In this document: positions 1 through 10,612 of the stretch, one piece after another
Layout: every line of letters starts with the position of its first letter
How positions within the stretch are numbered: position 1 is the stretch's first letter
Source of the DNA: Calendula officinalis
Taxonomy: Eukaryota; Streptophyta; Magnoliopsida; Asterales; Asteraceae
Length of the DNA: 64,000 nt
Reading direction: 5' to 3'
NCBI GenBank assembly: GCA_963853835.1
Contig: OY970824.1
Span: 2,361,001 to 2,425,000, forward strand
The notes under the pieces: model-generated
What the model saw: only the letters and a program-made list of their open reading frames with translations
Database searches by the model: none
Told to the model about the DNA's origin: nothing
Made by a program: the position numbers and the translations under genes

Positions 1-135
1 GAGAAACACCTTCCAACACATTATACCACTAGATTCGCATAATTTGCGTTATTTCATTATCATCACTCTATTTCTTTTTTGTTATTTATTGTGATTCATT
101 TTGTTATATATATGATATACGATTTCGAAATGCAG

Positions 136-438
136 TTGATGCAAGACTTCAGCTTGTGTCGAGTGTATCTAAAATCGAATTGTTTGAGGACATTCGATAG
201 AAGGCCATTGGGAGGAGTTGAGCCTAAACAAGTTCAACAAATTACCCTTCACAACGAGTATCATGCAACCACCTCAACTGATCATTTTAACAGTCAAATG
301 ATGATAGAGAGCACAACAACCTCATCTTATGATCATAGCCATACTTCATTAGAGGAACAAGTTACTATTAATGCTTACTCCATGATGGAGATCGAGGATG
401 AGGCTTTGTGGAACTGGGAAGAAAATAACGAGTTATAA
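136..438 (+). CDS. NAC-domain transcription factor, last exon only (partial)
   Basis: This is the 3' exon of a NAC transcription factor; the rest lies upstream of the window. An intron ends with the acceptor tgcag at 131-135, and the exon reads on to a TAA at 436-438. It opens with the last NAC subdomain: the stretch FSLCRVYLKSNCLRTFDRRP matches the DNA-binding domain end of the NAC090/NAC036-like branch (LCRVY followed by a basic segment and FDRRP). About 75 residues follow, rich in Thr, Ser, His and Glu, ending in an acidic, Trp-containing tail (EIEDEALWNWEE), as expected for a NAC activation region. An ATG at 79 continues in frame but lies in the intron and is not the start. Family assignment is firm; the exact orthologue is not. 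Confidence 0.8.
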   Translation: MMQDFSLCRVYLKSNCLRTFDRRPLGGVEPKQVQQITLHNEYHATTSTDHFNSQMMIESTTTSSYDHSHTSLEEQVTINAYSMMEIEDEALWNWEENNEL

Positions 439-1097
439 GAACGTCTCAAGAAAAATTAGAGAAAGAATACTGTACGTAAATCTTAGTTAATAAAGCATAA
501 TCCCAACCCCGAACTGTGTACAAAAATGTTAATTTTATGAATTTCTATTAAAATATGTATCCATCCTGTTCATTTTAGTTAATAAACCTACATATTTATA
601 TATGATGTAAATATTTTTCAGTAGTCTTATTCTTAACCATATTTATAACTTTATGATTTTACTATTCTTAATCGTAAAATTTATTTTCTATATCATTATT
701 AACAATTAATTAAAATCCAGTCTTTATAAGACATGAACAAGAAAACCGGTTACCAAAATGGGACTGGTTTCACCCTCATCGGATCGGATCGAGTCACAAA
801 CCGCCGGATCAAGATCGGATCAAGGTTTGGGCGATGAACCGGTTTTGTTTGTTAACCTAGCCGTTAAAACCGGTTTAAACACCGGATTTCGACGAAAAAC
901 TGATTTGAATCCGGTCTGAACGGGTTTTAACGAGACACATACCTCACTCCCCAAAATCGGGTTAAAATTGAACTGGTTTTACCGAAACCGGTTTTGACCT
1001 TTGTTGACTCAGACTAAACCGATCCGGTTTAACAGAAAAACTAGTTTGTGCTCCTCTAGTCTTTATATCATAGAAGTATTTATAAATCCTTATCATA
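439..1097. other. Downstream intergenic DNA with a CCGGTT-rich repeat
   Basis: No gene seen. Bases 741-1045 are unusually rich in ACCGG, CCGGTT and CCGGAT words. The same word pattern returns at 6355-6860, so this is a dispersed repeat, probably a non-autonomous DNA element. I could not fix its ends. Confidence 0.4.
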
Positions 1098-1099
1098 TA

Positions 1100-1363
1100 C
1101 TCCCTCCGTCCCTAAATAAAGTTCCCATTTGTGTTGGGCACAACATTTTAGGAGATAATTAATGGTGGTGTATTTGGTATTACTTTTGATTAAAATATAA
1201 GGTTTGATTGGAGAGAGAAAGTGTTTTAAGAGATAGTTAGTGGTGAAAGTATTTGTAATAATATTATTATATTAAGTGGACCCCTTATGTTTGAGAAATG
1301 AGAACTTTATTTAGGGACAAAACTTGAAGGGGAAATGAGAACTTTATTTAGGGACGGAGGGAA
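1100..1363. mobile_element. Stowaway-like MITE (Tc1/mariner type)
   Basis: A 264-bp element with terminal inverted repeats. The left end reads CTCCCTCCGTCCCTAAATAA and the right end is its near-perfect complement (ttatttagggacggaggga). TA dinucleotides flank both ends, the target duplication expected for Stowaway elements. It has no coding capacity. Related copies lie at 41043-41251 and 44814-45063. Confidence 0.85.
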
Positions 1364-1528
1364 TACGTAACAATCACACAATTAACAATATATATTTTTA
1401 CACTAAATAAATTCTATATTTAATAAAATTATTGATTACCCTAAATTTCACAAGTTATAAGCTGGATAATATATAAAGTCAATTTTCCTTTGGAAACCTT
1501 CAATTCAATACTAAATTAATATACGAGT

Positions 1529-1699
1529 AATGGTATTTAGGTCTACCATTTACACCTACTCATAGACCTACTCATTAGATGAAGACACGTGTCAAAATCA
1601 AGGGATAATATTAGGAGAGAGAATTAGTGGAATACACATGTCATCCTATCAAGTGATAGGCCTATGAGTAGGTCTAAATGGTATGACAAAATATCATTT
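1529..1699. mobile_element. Small inverted-repeat MITE, unclassified
   Basis: About 170 bp with imperfect 40-bp inverted ends. The left arm contains taccatttacacctactcat and the right arm contains atgagtaggtctaaatggta. The middle is short and non-coding. Superfamily is not assigned because the target duplication is unclear. Confidence 0.6.
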
Positions 1700-2085
1700 C
1701 TCTTAATATACTATTCGGTTTTGGATTCAAATAGGACCGAGAACTAAAAACTAAACTTGAATCTGCATATAGTATAGCTTTCAGGGGTTTTTAGGTTCTA
1801 ACTAAAATAAACTCATAGATCGGTTCAACATTAATCAACTGAACTTTAATTCACTGATAGACTTGCTATAAGCAATTAGCCTTCTAGCAACAACAAAAGT
1901 TGTCGCTAAAGGGGTAAAAGTTAACGCTAATGCAAGCTTTTGAGACGACAGTTCACAACGGTTCGTCGCAGAATATGATAAATAAAAAATTGGTAAATTA
2001 CCCTTGCTTTTTTCGACGATATGTCGTCGCTATTATTAAAAAACAAAATAATTTTGTTTTATGATATTTATATTCTGCTCGTCGC

Positions 2086-2344
2086 CAGGGCCGGCCATGA
2101 GTTTGTCAGGGCCCTAGGCGAAAGTTGTTTTTAGGACCCATCATAATTGTAAAATCAAATATTGATACAAAAAGTAATACGCGTCATGACCTATTTTTGT
2201 ATGAATAACAGTTTGAATACAAAATTTATTAATGTAAATCTTATAATATTACATATAAATTATTAATTTTTTTGTTTTGGGCCCTCAATTTCAAAGTGGG
2301 CTATAGTCCCATGCCTATAATATATATGCTCAAGGCCGGCAGTG
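2086..2344. mobile_element. Non-autonomous hAT element, GGGCCC family
   Basis: A 259-bp element bounded by an exact 8-bp duplication CTCGTCGC (2078-2085 and 2345-2352). It starts CAGGGCCGGCC and ends with the imperfect complement GGCCGGCAGTG, which fits hAT ends. GGGCCC words lie just inside each end. It has interrupted an older repeat whose halves (about 1880-2085 and 2345-2365) carry GTCGTCGC and TTGTCGC words. Two similar elements are at 6451-6690 and 22341-22557. Confidence 0.8.
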
Positions 2345-2364
2345 CTCGTCGCTATTATTAAAAA

Positions 2365-2640
2365 AAAACAATTGGATTCCCATCAAAGCAAATATTCGTT
2401 ATTATCGTTTTCTTTATAAAAGGCTTCCAAATCGTATAAATTTGGCAAACCGTGGAACTGATATTGATACTTCAAGGTGCCCCTTATGTGAGGGAAAACA
2501 CTTTTTGTTCATTGTGATATAGCCAAATCTATGTTGGCTACAATCTTTAAATGGTGGGGTCTAACAATGCCAATTCCACCCTGTGTTGCAAGACATTAAT
2601 CTTCTCTCCACTAGATTAAACGTTTCCGGAAATGCAAGGT
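2365..2640 (+). mobile_element. Degenerate LINE fragment (zinc-binding region after the reverse transcriptase)
   Basis: Translation with breaks gives pieces such as RLPNRINLANRGTDID, CPLCEGKHF and MLATIFKWWG. This is the layout of the zinc-binding segment downstream of reverse transcriptase in plant LINE-type retrotransposons (LP....L..RGI...CPLC...E...H.F..C). Stops and small indels break the frame. It is short and old; no ends or target duplication are visible. Confidence 0.55.
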
Positions 2641-3791
2641 AATTAATTCGGTGATCAAGACATCGTTATGGATTAGGATTGTGCAATAACGGTATGACTT
2701 ATGAGTAATTAAATAGCATGTAATTAAAGTTGTTTAAGATTTGTGTATAGTCAACTACAAATGCAAGTCAACAATATAAAGCCAAAAATAATTAATATGT
2801 AGGTCGACAATTGTATTGCAATTTTGCAGTCTCTGGAAGTATGTCTTCGTGTATCTGTCTTGTTCTTGACTATATTATTATTCTTAATTCATTTTTCTAC
2901 TTGATAAATCTATAATCGCACGTGTTTGTGCATAAAAATAGAAAATTAATTGTAAAAATATTACAGTAGTTAAAACTAAAAAGTGTTGTCAATTTTAAAT
3001 AAAGCTTTTCAGCACTGGTACCCTTGAAAACAAAGTCATTAGCATTCTTTTCAAGATTCATAATTTGACAAACAATTGAATAAAGAACAGGTGTTCAATT
3101 CCAAGAGAACAAGTGAGAACTTTCCATGTAACCTTCACGCAATTTTGGTCACACTTATTTGACAAGCAAATGATGAAAATGATATACTAACAAATATAAT
3201 AGCAATTTAGCTCTCTTAAGATGCTAGTCATGAGTTTAGCCGCCAATTATGTACTTATCAGAACGTTTGTAATTTGATTGTTGTTAAATGTACAAATGTT
3301 GAAACATAACCATACAATTATTCTTAATCATAACTCGTTACGTTATGTTTAGAAAAATCCAATAAGAAAATCTCATAGCTGTTTAACAAAATACTTTACA
3401 AATAATCTCATAATGTGTACTTCGTGCATTAGAAAGTGTACTTTGGATTCATATAAATTGACCCAACCAAATCAAACCGTACCCCGCCCAAATCAAACTG
3501 TAAAGAAAGAAACACATCATTTACTTCTAAGGGGTAATTTTACACCACAATTTTTATTGCATATACCAAACCATTGCTTACTATGATTATACCGTTAGCA
3601 GTAAAACTTACACTGTGTGGTGTATAAATTAAAAATAGTGATGTAAAAATAAATTCTCTTACTTGTATGCATCAACACCACCAAAAAGACTAGTTTAGGT
3701 TCATCATAAATTAAAGTCAACAATTAAGTCAAACTTTTTCTTTAGCTTTACATTAATGGGAATTTGTGTGTGAGACGCATTATTACATGGA
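2641..3791. other. Intergenic DNA, no gene seen
   Basis: AT-rich DNA without a credible reading frame or strong repeat structure. It lies downstream of the Vps55-like gene on the minus strand, so its right end should include that gene's 3' untranslated region. Confidence 0.5.
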
Positions 3792-5145
3792 TTACCATTC
3801 GTCTTCAAGATTTGCACGATGAAAACACATAACGGTACCCACAAATATGAAAAAGGACATGAATTCAATCAACATTGCTCCTGTGCTGATTAAATCTGCA
3901 TGTCTTAGAATTATGGGGATTGCTATGCTTCCTACTGCAGACGCTCCTGTTAGAAATTTTGCAGCATCTATCCATCTGTCATTAATTATAAAAAAAAAAG
4001 TAAAAAAAGAAACCATAAGTACTAAATAATAAATTCACCCAGTTTGAGAAGAAAAAAACACGCCCCAAATTGCCCCTTTCATAAGTAAAAAGTCAAAATT
4101 GACACCTGATTAACTTTTAAAAACATCATATTCGGCGTTAAAAAGTTATAGGCTAGTTAAAAATAAAAAAAAAGTTAAAAAGAACTTACCCACCACCATC
4201 TCGGCTGAGTAAATATTCAGTGGTTCCTCCACCAAAGAACATGCACGGCATAGGGACCAAAACATACATCAGTGCTGCATGCAAAACCATCATTTATTAA
4301 AATACGTAACAAACTAATTTCTCTAATTATTCATCTCCATTTTTCTAGAAAAATACGTTTTCTGTTTTCGAGTTTTCCTTGAAAACGTTTCTAGATAATT
4401 GCCACATTTTTTATACAACTAAGGTGACCCTAATAGTAGTAAATTGTCAGCTACCTGATAGCATTGGCCACCAGTTGCTGTATATTGCACAAGCCTGGAA
4501 AAAAAAAAAGATGGAAAAAAGAGTGAGCATATTATTATTATAGCTTCTTATGATATTTTTCTTTTCATGTTCTATTTCATTTGGTTTATTAATTAATAGG
4601 GCAAATGGCATAAAATAACAATCTCTCTACTCTATTAAAGCAGAGTTGGGAAAATGTCTTTATCACGAGTCACGACATTATTATGCCTAATTAAATTACA
4701 ACAGTTTCCTCACGTCGATTGATTTACAATTGCAATGGTTTCCTCATGTCGGTTCAAAAAGTTGTATTTAAAATAAGACGGTTAAAAACTTGTAATAACC
4801 AAAATGGACCTTACAACATTAAATTTCCAAAACAACCAACACCTAAAGTATATTGCTATTTTAATACGCTTGCCCTTAATTAATATATCACAAAACCCAC
4901 ATTTCATGATTCAAAACCTTATATCAACTATACAAAAGTGTGTTAAAAGTATCATGTAACCTACCAGAATTTGTAGAAGGAGACTAGATGAAAACATAAG
5001 GGCAAGTCCAGCAAGCCTGATAAATAAATAAAAAATATGTGTTAGAAATCTCTTTGAAACCTCAAAAAAAAAAAAAAACTTATGTCACTGAAACGACTGG
5101 CTTACACTGCAGGGGATCATGATCCAAGACAGCCATGGAAGACAT
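3792..5145 (-). CDS. VPS55: Vps55-like endosomal membrane protein
   Basis: Five minus-strand exons join in phase: 5145-5108, 5016-4965, 4494-4455, 4274-4190 and 3975-3792, giving 132 residues. In yeast and plants, Vps55 works with Vps68 on late endosomes in cargo sorting to the vacuole, and it belongs to the leptin-receptor overlapping transcript family. Visible signatures are ILACAIYSNWWPMLS, MYVLVPMPCMFF and WIDAAKFLTGASAVGSIAIP, all conserved in plant Vps55, with about four hydrophobic spans. The C-terminal four exons are secure. The first exon (MSSMAVLDHDPLQ) is chosen because its GT donor gives the right phase, but it does not resemble the usual N-terminus. The true first exon may lie upstream, perhaps near 5900. 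Intron 3 contains a Helitron-like 5' end. Confidence 0.8.
4622..4890 (+). mobile_element. Possible Helitron 5'-end fragment in a Vps55 intron
   Basis: The sequence tctctactctattaaag begins near 4624, closely matching the TCTCTACTATTAAAG-like 5' termini of plant Helitrons. I found no hairpin plus CTAG 3' end before the next exon, so this is at most a fragment. The right boundary is arbitrary. Confidence 0.35.
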
Positions 5146-5880
5146 GCACCAAAAAAGGAAGGAAAAAAAGTCAAAATCAAGGCCAGTAAAGATGGTTGCA
5201 ATTAAGAGATTATTAGCTTAAAAAAGCAAAATAAAATACTCCATTCTCCTAATAGTTGCATTATATACTGGAAAGTATTCAATGTATAAACTATGAAGAT
5301 AATATTGTTAGTACACACACACACACAAGCACATATATATGCTCCATGATTCATTAATTTACAGAACCATGAATAACAGTACCCAATAAGATAGCACGAT
5401 AACTATGTATAGATAAATATACACAGAGGTAAAATTATATAATTCCACGAGCTCAATAAGGCTCGCACGAGCTCAAATATACTTAAAACCGATTCGATTT
5501 TGAATATTTCCTGGCCACACTAAGTGCATCACCTAATCGGCTAATTGATTTGCTATAATAGCATAATTAGCATTACAACTAACGCATGATTAACAGTTGT
5601 CTCTTCTGTTATAGATATACAGCTTTAAATTTTAGGTCAAACTACTTTCCAGATGAATATTTGATATGGATTTGTATAACAAACTATACACCTAAAGTTT
5701 ATGTTGTAGACAAGGTTAGGTTAAAGTTGATATCGTTTTGTAGTTCAAAAGTAGCCCCAAAATTCAATTCCGATCATTCTACATACATCTTGGTACCAAA
5801 TTCTATGTTTAAGCTAAATAAACAAATTCTACAATTAGTTGGATAAATTATTTGAAATATATCAGAAGTAGCTAACCTTC
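5146..5880. other. Intergenic or leader-intron DNA upstream of the Vps55-like gene
   Basis: AT-rich with a short (AC)n run at about 5314-5327. An 86-codon plus-strand frame at 5586-5846 has no recognisable similarity and no typical plant codon bias, so I leave it uncalled. If the Vps55 transcript starts near 6050, this stretch is its first intron. Confidence 0.35.
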
Positions 5881-6060
5881 AACTGTCATCGCCATCTCCG
5901 TGAATTCTTCAGGGGAGCGATGAACGACGAATCTACGACGGTAAACGACGGCGATCAACGTTTGTGTGGTGAAATGGATATCTCCGGTGATAGACGACGG
6001 CGATGAAGCAGACGAAAACGGAATCGAGATTGAGCAACAGAGGAATAAAAAAGGTTTTAC
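5881..6060 (-). other. Candidate first exon or 5' leader of the Vps55-like gene
   Basis: This stretch is richer in G+C than its surroundings. On the minus strand it reads like a pyrimidine-rich plant leader ending in ATGGCGATGACAGTTGAAG, followed directly by gttagc, an acceptable splice donor. A Met-Ala start would suit a Vps55 protein. However, joining it to the acceptor at 5107 puts a stop at the junction, so the link is unproven. Confidence 0.35.
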
Positions 6061-6354
6061 CAGCGAAGACAGTGGACCGATGATGCTTTTGGTGGCGTTT
6101 GTCAGTAATTTGTTTATGGTAAGTGATTAGTAATTTACCAATTTTAGAAGGATTTTGGCACTATAAATAATTTTTTTTAACGGCACCTAAGTTATTCTTA
6201 TTATTCTTATTATTCATGGTGAGACTTGAAGACATGATCAATAGGTTATTATAACCACTAAGTTACAAATAATGTTATAGGTCTTTTTTATCTCAACATT
6301 TTCATTTAATATTTTGATTTTTTTAAAATAATTTGTTTTCAACTAAAATTCGAG

Positions 6355-6860
6355 TATTACCGGATCGGTTCACGGACCACCGGATCAGGATTGAATCAAG
6401 GTTTAAGGAATGAACCGCTTTGAAAATTGGTGTTTTGTCAACATGGCGGTCACAAGTCACAACGGGCCCTGGGTAAAGGCATTACAGATTTACAGGCTTG
6501 TGCTTATTAATATAAATTAAATTGGGGCCCATATTTTTTATATATCCTTATTTATATTTTTTTAAAATTAAAATTATTACTTTTTCTCTGCATAATGTGA
6601 AATGTTGGAGAAGACATTTTTAATGTCAAATTTTAAGGTATATAATTTACTTTTTGTTGTTCATATTTTGCGATTACGATAAGGGCCCTGATGGCCGTTA
6701 AACCGGTTGAAACACCGGAATTCAATGGAAACCCAGTTTGAATTCGGTGCGAATCAGTTTCAACCAGATACATAGCCTACTCTCCAAAATTGGTTTTAAA
6801 ACCGAATCAGTTTTATCCAAATCAATTTTAACTTTTGTAGACCAAAACTGAACTAGTTTT
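6355..6860. repeat. CCGGTT-rich repeat interrupted by a hAT element
   Basis: The outer parts (6355-6450 and 6691-6860) share words with the repeat at 741-1045: accggatcggttcac, then ccgttaaaccggttgaaacaccgg. In the 741 copy the two halves are contiguous, which shows that the piece between them here arrived later. Confidence 0.5.
6451..6690. mobile_element. Non-autonomous hAT element, GGGCCC family
   Basis: A 240-bp insert inside the CCGGTT-rich repeat. Near-identical 8-bp flanks support a hAT-type target duplication: ATGGCGGT (6443-6450) and ATGGCCGT (6691-6698), 7 of 8 matching. GGGCCC words lie near both ends. The left terminus is less clear than the right, which ends AAGGGCCCTG. Confidence 0.55.
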
Positions 6861-7589
6861 CACATATTTCTCCAGCTTATTTGTCCAGTTTATAGATCTT
6901 CTAACTTTTGATAAGCTCATAGGTTTATTTTTTTAAACTTAAAAATGTCTATGAGCTTATTTATGCAAACATACTTAACTTCATAAGTTAATAAACCGAA
7001 AAATTGCTTTTGGATATCAAAATTTTGATAAACTAGTAACCCAAAAAAATGTTACTTACTTTTAAATTTCAGAATTAAATCTTGAAGATCACAAAGTTCA
7101 CCTTTTTCCTTGCGATTCTAATAATTTTAAACACATTCTATATATACACACAATCATAGACGCGAAACAAAAGTGCGTCGTCTTCATCTTTATGTTTGTA
7201 AAACCCTAACAAAGAGCACCCAAATCAAATCGATCTCCTTATATTTCTCTCTCTTGATTACATCTCAACTCAACCAAACCCTATTTACTCAACTTAATTT
7301 CTCTAAATTATCTCGATCTTCTGATCAATCGAAGCCCCCAATTTTCAAGATCTTTTGGTGGGAAATTTGTAGAAAAAAGTTTTGAACTTTCGATGAAAAT
7401 TTAAAAAGGGTTTTTGATTATTCATAAAATTGGGGAAGGCTGGCGGGTGTCGAAGTCATGTAATGGCGGATCCGCCTTGTATCCGCCAATTTTTCTTGCT
7501 CGAATTTGTTATCTTTGCCGGAATTCTATTTTCTTTGTCGTCATATCTCGACCTAGGGTTAGGGATTTTTTATTGTTGCGATTAAAAGC
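6861..7589 (+). promoter_or_regulatory. Promoter and 5' leader region of the CCR4 gene
   Basis: No separate gene. The sequence tctatatatacacaca at about 7138-7153 could serve as a TATA region. The following 400 bases are pyrimidine-rich and resemble a plant 5' leader. Short frames at 7173-7385 and 7414-7596 are possible upstream reading frames and show no protein similarity. Confidence 0.4.
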
Positions 7590-10500
7590 ATGCTGAGCGT
7601 GCTGAGAGTGCACCTTCCGTCCGATATTCCGATTGTGGGCTGCGAACTTTCGCCGTACGTACTTCTCCGGCGTACTGACCAGACTATTTTCACCGCCGAT
7701 GTGTCTGAATCTTCACCTATTGAGGGCCATTTCTTGAGATACAAGTGGTTAGTTATTTGTTCACTTCTAACTGAAGTTAAAATTGTTTATTAATATTGTT
7801 AAATGTTGCTCCTTTTTGGCAATCCAATGCATTTAGCTAGTCGATTTCCTGTTTACTGTTGGATATAATTTAGCTGGTATTAGAATAAAAATGCATACTT
7901 AAGATCTAAATAGCAACAAAATTGCATCAGTTCATTTTTTATGGGGTTGTTACTTGTTTGGATGTGAGTTTTCAGAGTGATTATTGCAAAAAGTTTGCAA
8001 CTTTATCAGCAAATCACCATCTTATTAGCAATTGAATAATAGTTACATATACCCAAAATTACCTATTTTACTCTTATTATGATTAATTAAGGATCAAATA
8101 GAAACTTAACTAGGTGTATATTTCTTGTGTTGCAGGTATCGTATACAAAGTGATACAAAAGTTGCTATTTGTAGCATACATCCATCCGAACAAGCCACTT
8201 TACAATGTTTAGGATGTGTTAAAGCCAAAATACCTGTCGCTAAAAGTTACCACTGCTCACCAAAATGCTTTTCCGACGCTTGGCAACACCACCGTGTTCT
8301 TCACGAACGTGCGGCCAGTGCAGTTAACGAAAACGGGAACGAAGAAGAAGAAATATTCGGTCGATTTAATAACAATAATAATAACAATAATAATATTAAT
8401 AATAATACTAATACTAATCAAAGTTTATCTAGCTCACAATCACTCCCGAGCCTTACAAACGGTGCAACACCGTTATATCCTGCAACCCTGACACAGAGGA
8501 GCGGTGGTGAAACATGGTTTGAAGTTGGGCGGTTGAAAACCTACACACCAACTGCAGATGATATTGGCCATGTTTTGAAATTTGAATGTGTTGTTGTAGA
8601 TCTAGAGACGAAATCACCCGCTGGACCATCGAACACGATACTGACATCACGGGTGATCCCAGCTCCTTCGCCGAGCCCTAGGCGGTTAATTTCGGTTAGT
8701 AATAATGCTGACGTGGCGGGGAACTTGGATACGGGAACTTTTACGGTTTTATCGTATAACATATTATCGGATTCGCATGCTACGAGTGATTTGTATGGTT
8801 ATTGTCCTTCGTGGGCCCTTTCATGGCCTTATAGGAGACAGAATTTGTTACGGGAAATTGTAGGGTATCGAGCTGATATTGTTTGTCTTCAAGAGGTATA
8901 TTTGCATTATCTTTAATCAATTTTTAATCTTTTTAGATAATCAGATTTTGATTCTGATTATTTGCACTTTTGCAGGTTCAAAATGATCATTTTGAGGAAT
9001 TTTTTGCCCCCGAGTTGGACAAACATGGATATCAAGCTTTGTATAAAAAGAGGACAGCTGAGGTTCAATTCAATCTGACCCGACCCGACCCGTTTTGACC
9101 CGTTCATCCTTCCATCTCTATTAAGATCTTTTTTTTAATCGATTTTAGTGATTATTTGTTTGCAGGTTTTTAATGGAAGTATAATGACTATTGATGGATG
9201 TGCTACATTCTTCCGCAGAGATAGATTTTCGCACGTAAAAAAATACGAGGTATTGTTTATTATTATAATTTAAATGACATTTTAATGACATAATCTTACT
9301 CATTGGACCCGACACGTGCAGGTTGAGTTTAATAAAGCTGCACAATCTTTAACTGATGCTTTAGTTCCTAGTGCTCAGAAGAAAACTGCTCTAAATCGGC
9401 TGGTTAAGGTATCTTATGATTTTTTTTTTCTTTTTTTTAATTATGATTTTTTTTAATATGTCCTTTTTTTATGGCACGTGACAGGATAATGTTGCACTAA
9501 TTGTTGTTCTAGAAGCAAAATTCAGTAACCATGGTGTTGATAATCCAGGAAAACGGCAACTCGTTTGTGTGGTAAGATACACACACACACATTTATGGAA
9601 TGTTGTATTTCTTATTAAATTTAATATCAATTTATGAATTTTTATTGATTTAAGTATGACGTGTAGGCAAATACCCATGTGAATGTTCAACAAGAACTAA
9701 AGGATGTGAAGCTATGGCAGGTCATTTTCTTAAACTCTAATTATGAATAACAAATACAACTCTATGTTTTTTTATTTAAATTAATTTCTTTATATTTGGG
9801 GGGATATTTCAGGTTCATACTCTGTTAAAAGGTTTGGAAAAGATAGCTGCAAGTGCAGATATACCAATGTTAGTTTGTGGGGATTTTAATTCGGTTCCTG
9901 GAAGGTTGGTGTTTTGTAGGATTTTATTAAAAATAAAAATATATCTGAATGATTTTTATATAATTTATTATTTGATTTAATTGCAGTGCTCTCCATGCAC
10001 TTTTAGCAATTGGGAAAGTTGATCCATTGCATCCAGATTTAGCAGTTGACCCTCTTGTAATTCTGAGACCTGCCACTAAATTGACTCACGCTCTGCCCTT
10101 GGTTAGACTCTACACACATATATATACACATTTACATTTATATTTTGAGTAAATTACAGAAATTGTCCCTCTGGTATTCTAAATTCTACATTTTTGTCCC
10201 TATACTTATAATTTGTTTTTTTTTGTCCATGTACTTTTTAGTTTCGTGATTTTTATCCATATGGTTTTCAAATTTCATTTTTTTGTATATTTTGACCTAA
10301 AAGGACCAAAATACCCTTATTTTTCAGGTAAGTGCGTACTCGTCTTTTGCAAGAACGGGTGGTTACGAGCAGCAAAAGCGAAGAGTGGACCCGGCTACAA
10401 ACGAGCCAATATTTACAAATTGCACCAGAGATTTCATCGGGACCCTTGATTACATATTCTACTCAGCTGACAGTTTGACAGTTGAATCATTGTTGGAGCT

Positions 10501-10612
10501 TTTGGATGAAGAAAGTTTGAGGAAAGACACAGCACTTCCTTCACCCGAATGGTCTTCTGATCACATTGCACTTTTGGCTGAATTTCGTTGCCAACCACGA
10601 ACTAGACGTTGA
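7590..10612 (+). CDS. CCR4: CCR4-type poly(A)-specific deadenylase
   Basis: Ten exons join in phase to 602 residues: 7590-7747, 8136-8895, 8976-9062, 9166-9249, 9322-9408, 9485-9571, 9667-9720, 9813-9904, 9987-10101 and 10328-10612. CCR4 is the catalytic nuclease of the CCR4-NOT complex and shortens mRNA poly(A) tails in the cytoplasm. The N-terminus MLSVLRVHLPSDIPIVGCEL is that of plant CCR4a/b proteins. A MYND-like zinc segment follows, with C65, C77, C80, C93, C97, H105 and H109. The endonuclease/exonuclease/phosphatase domain starts at LSYNILSDSHA and carries the metal-binding Glu in CLQE (E306), DGCATFFRRDRF, NTHV, CGDFNSVPGS, TLDYIFYS and the SSDH motif. Unlike animal and yeast CCR4, plant forms lack the leucine-rich repeats, as here. 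Oddity: an AAT-repeat-encoded Asn run between the zinc segment and the nuclease domain. Confidence 0.95.
8368..8419 (+). repeat. AAT/AAC microsatellite inside the CCR4 coding sequence
   Basis: A trinucleotide run, mostly AAT with some AAC, encodes nine consecutive Asn (about residues 131-139) followed by a mixed Asn, Ile and Thr tail. It lies in the linker between the zinc segment and the nuclease domain, where length changes should be tolerated. Confidence 0.85.
10147..10327. repeat. Solo Mutator-like element end in the last CCR4 intron
   Basis: From GAGTAAATTACAGAAATTGT the sequence resembles the left end of the long-inverted-end elements at 49620, 60152 and 28099, including repeated 'tttgtccc' and 'ccatgtac' phrases. 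No matching right end occurs before the splice acceptor at 10326-10327, so this is a truncated or solo end that runs almost into the exon. Confidence 0.45.

Noticed and set aside
5586..5846. An 86-codon plus-strand frame
   Set aside because: No recognisable family, random-looking composition and no splice or promoter support.
7173..7596. Two plus-strand frames of 60-70 codons
   Set aside because: They sit in the CCR4 leader, lack similarity, and look like chance frames or at most upstream reading frames.
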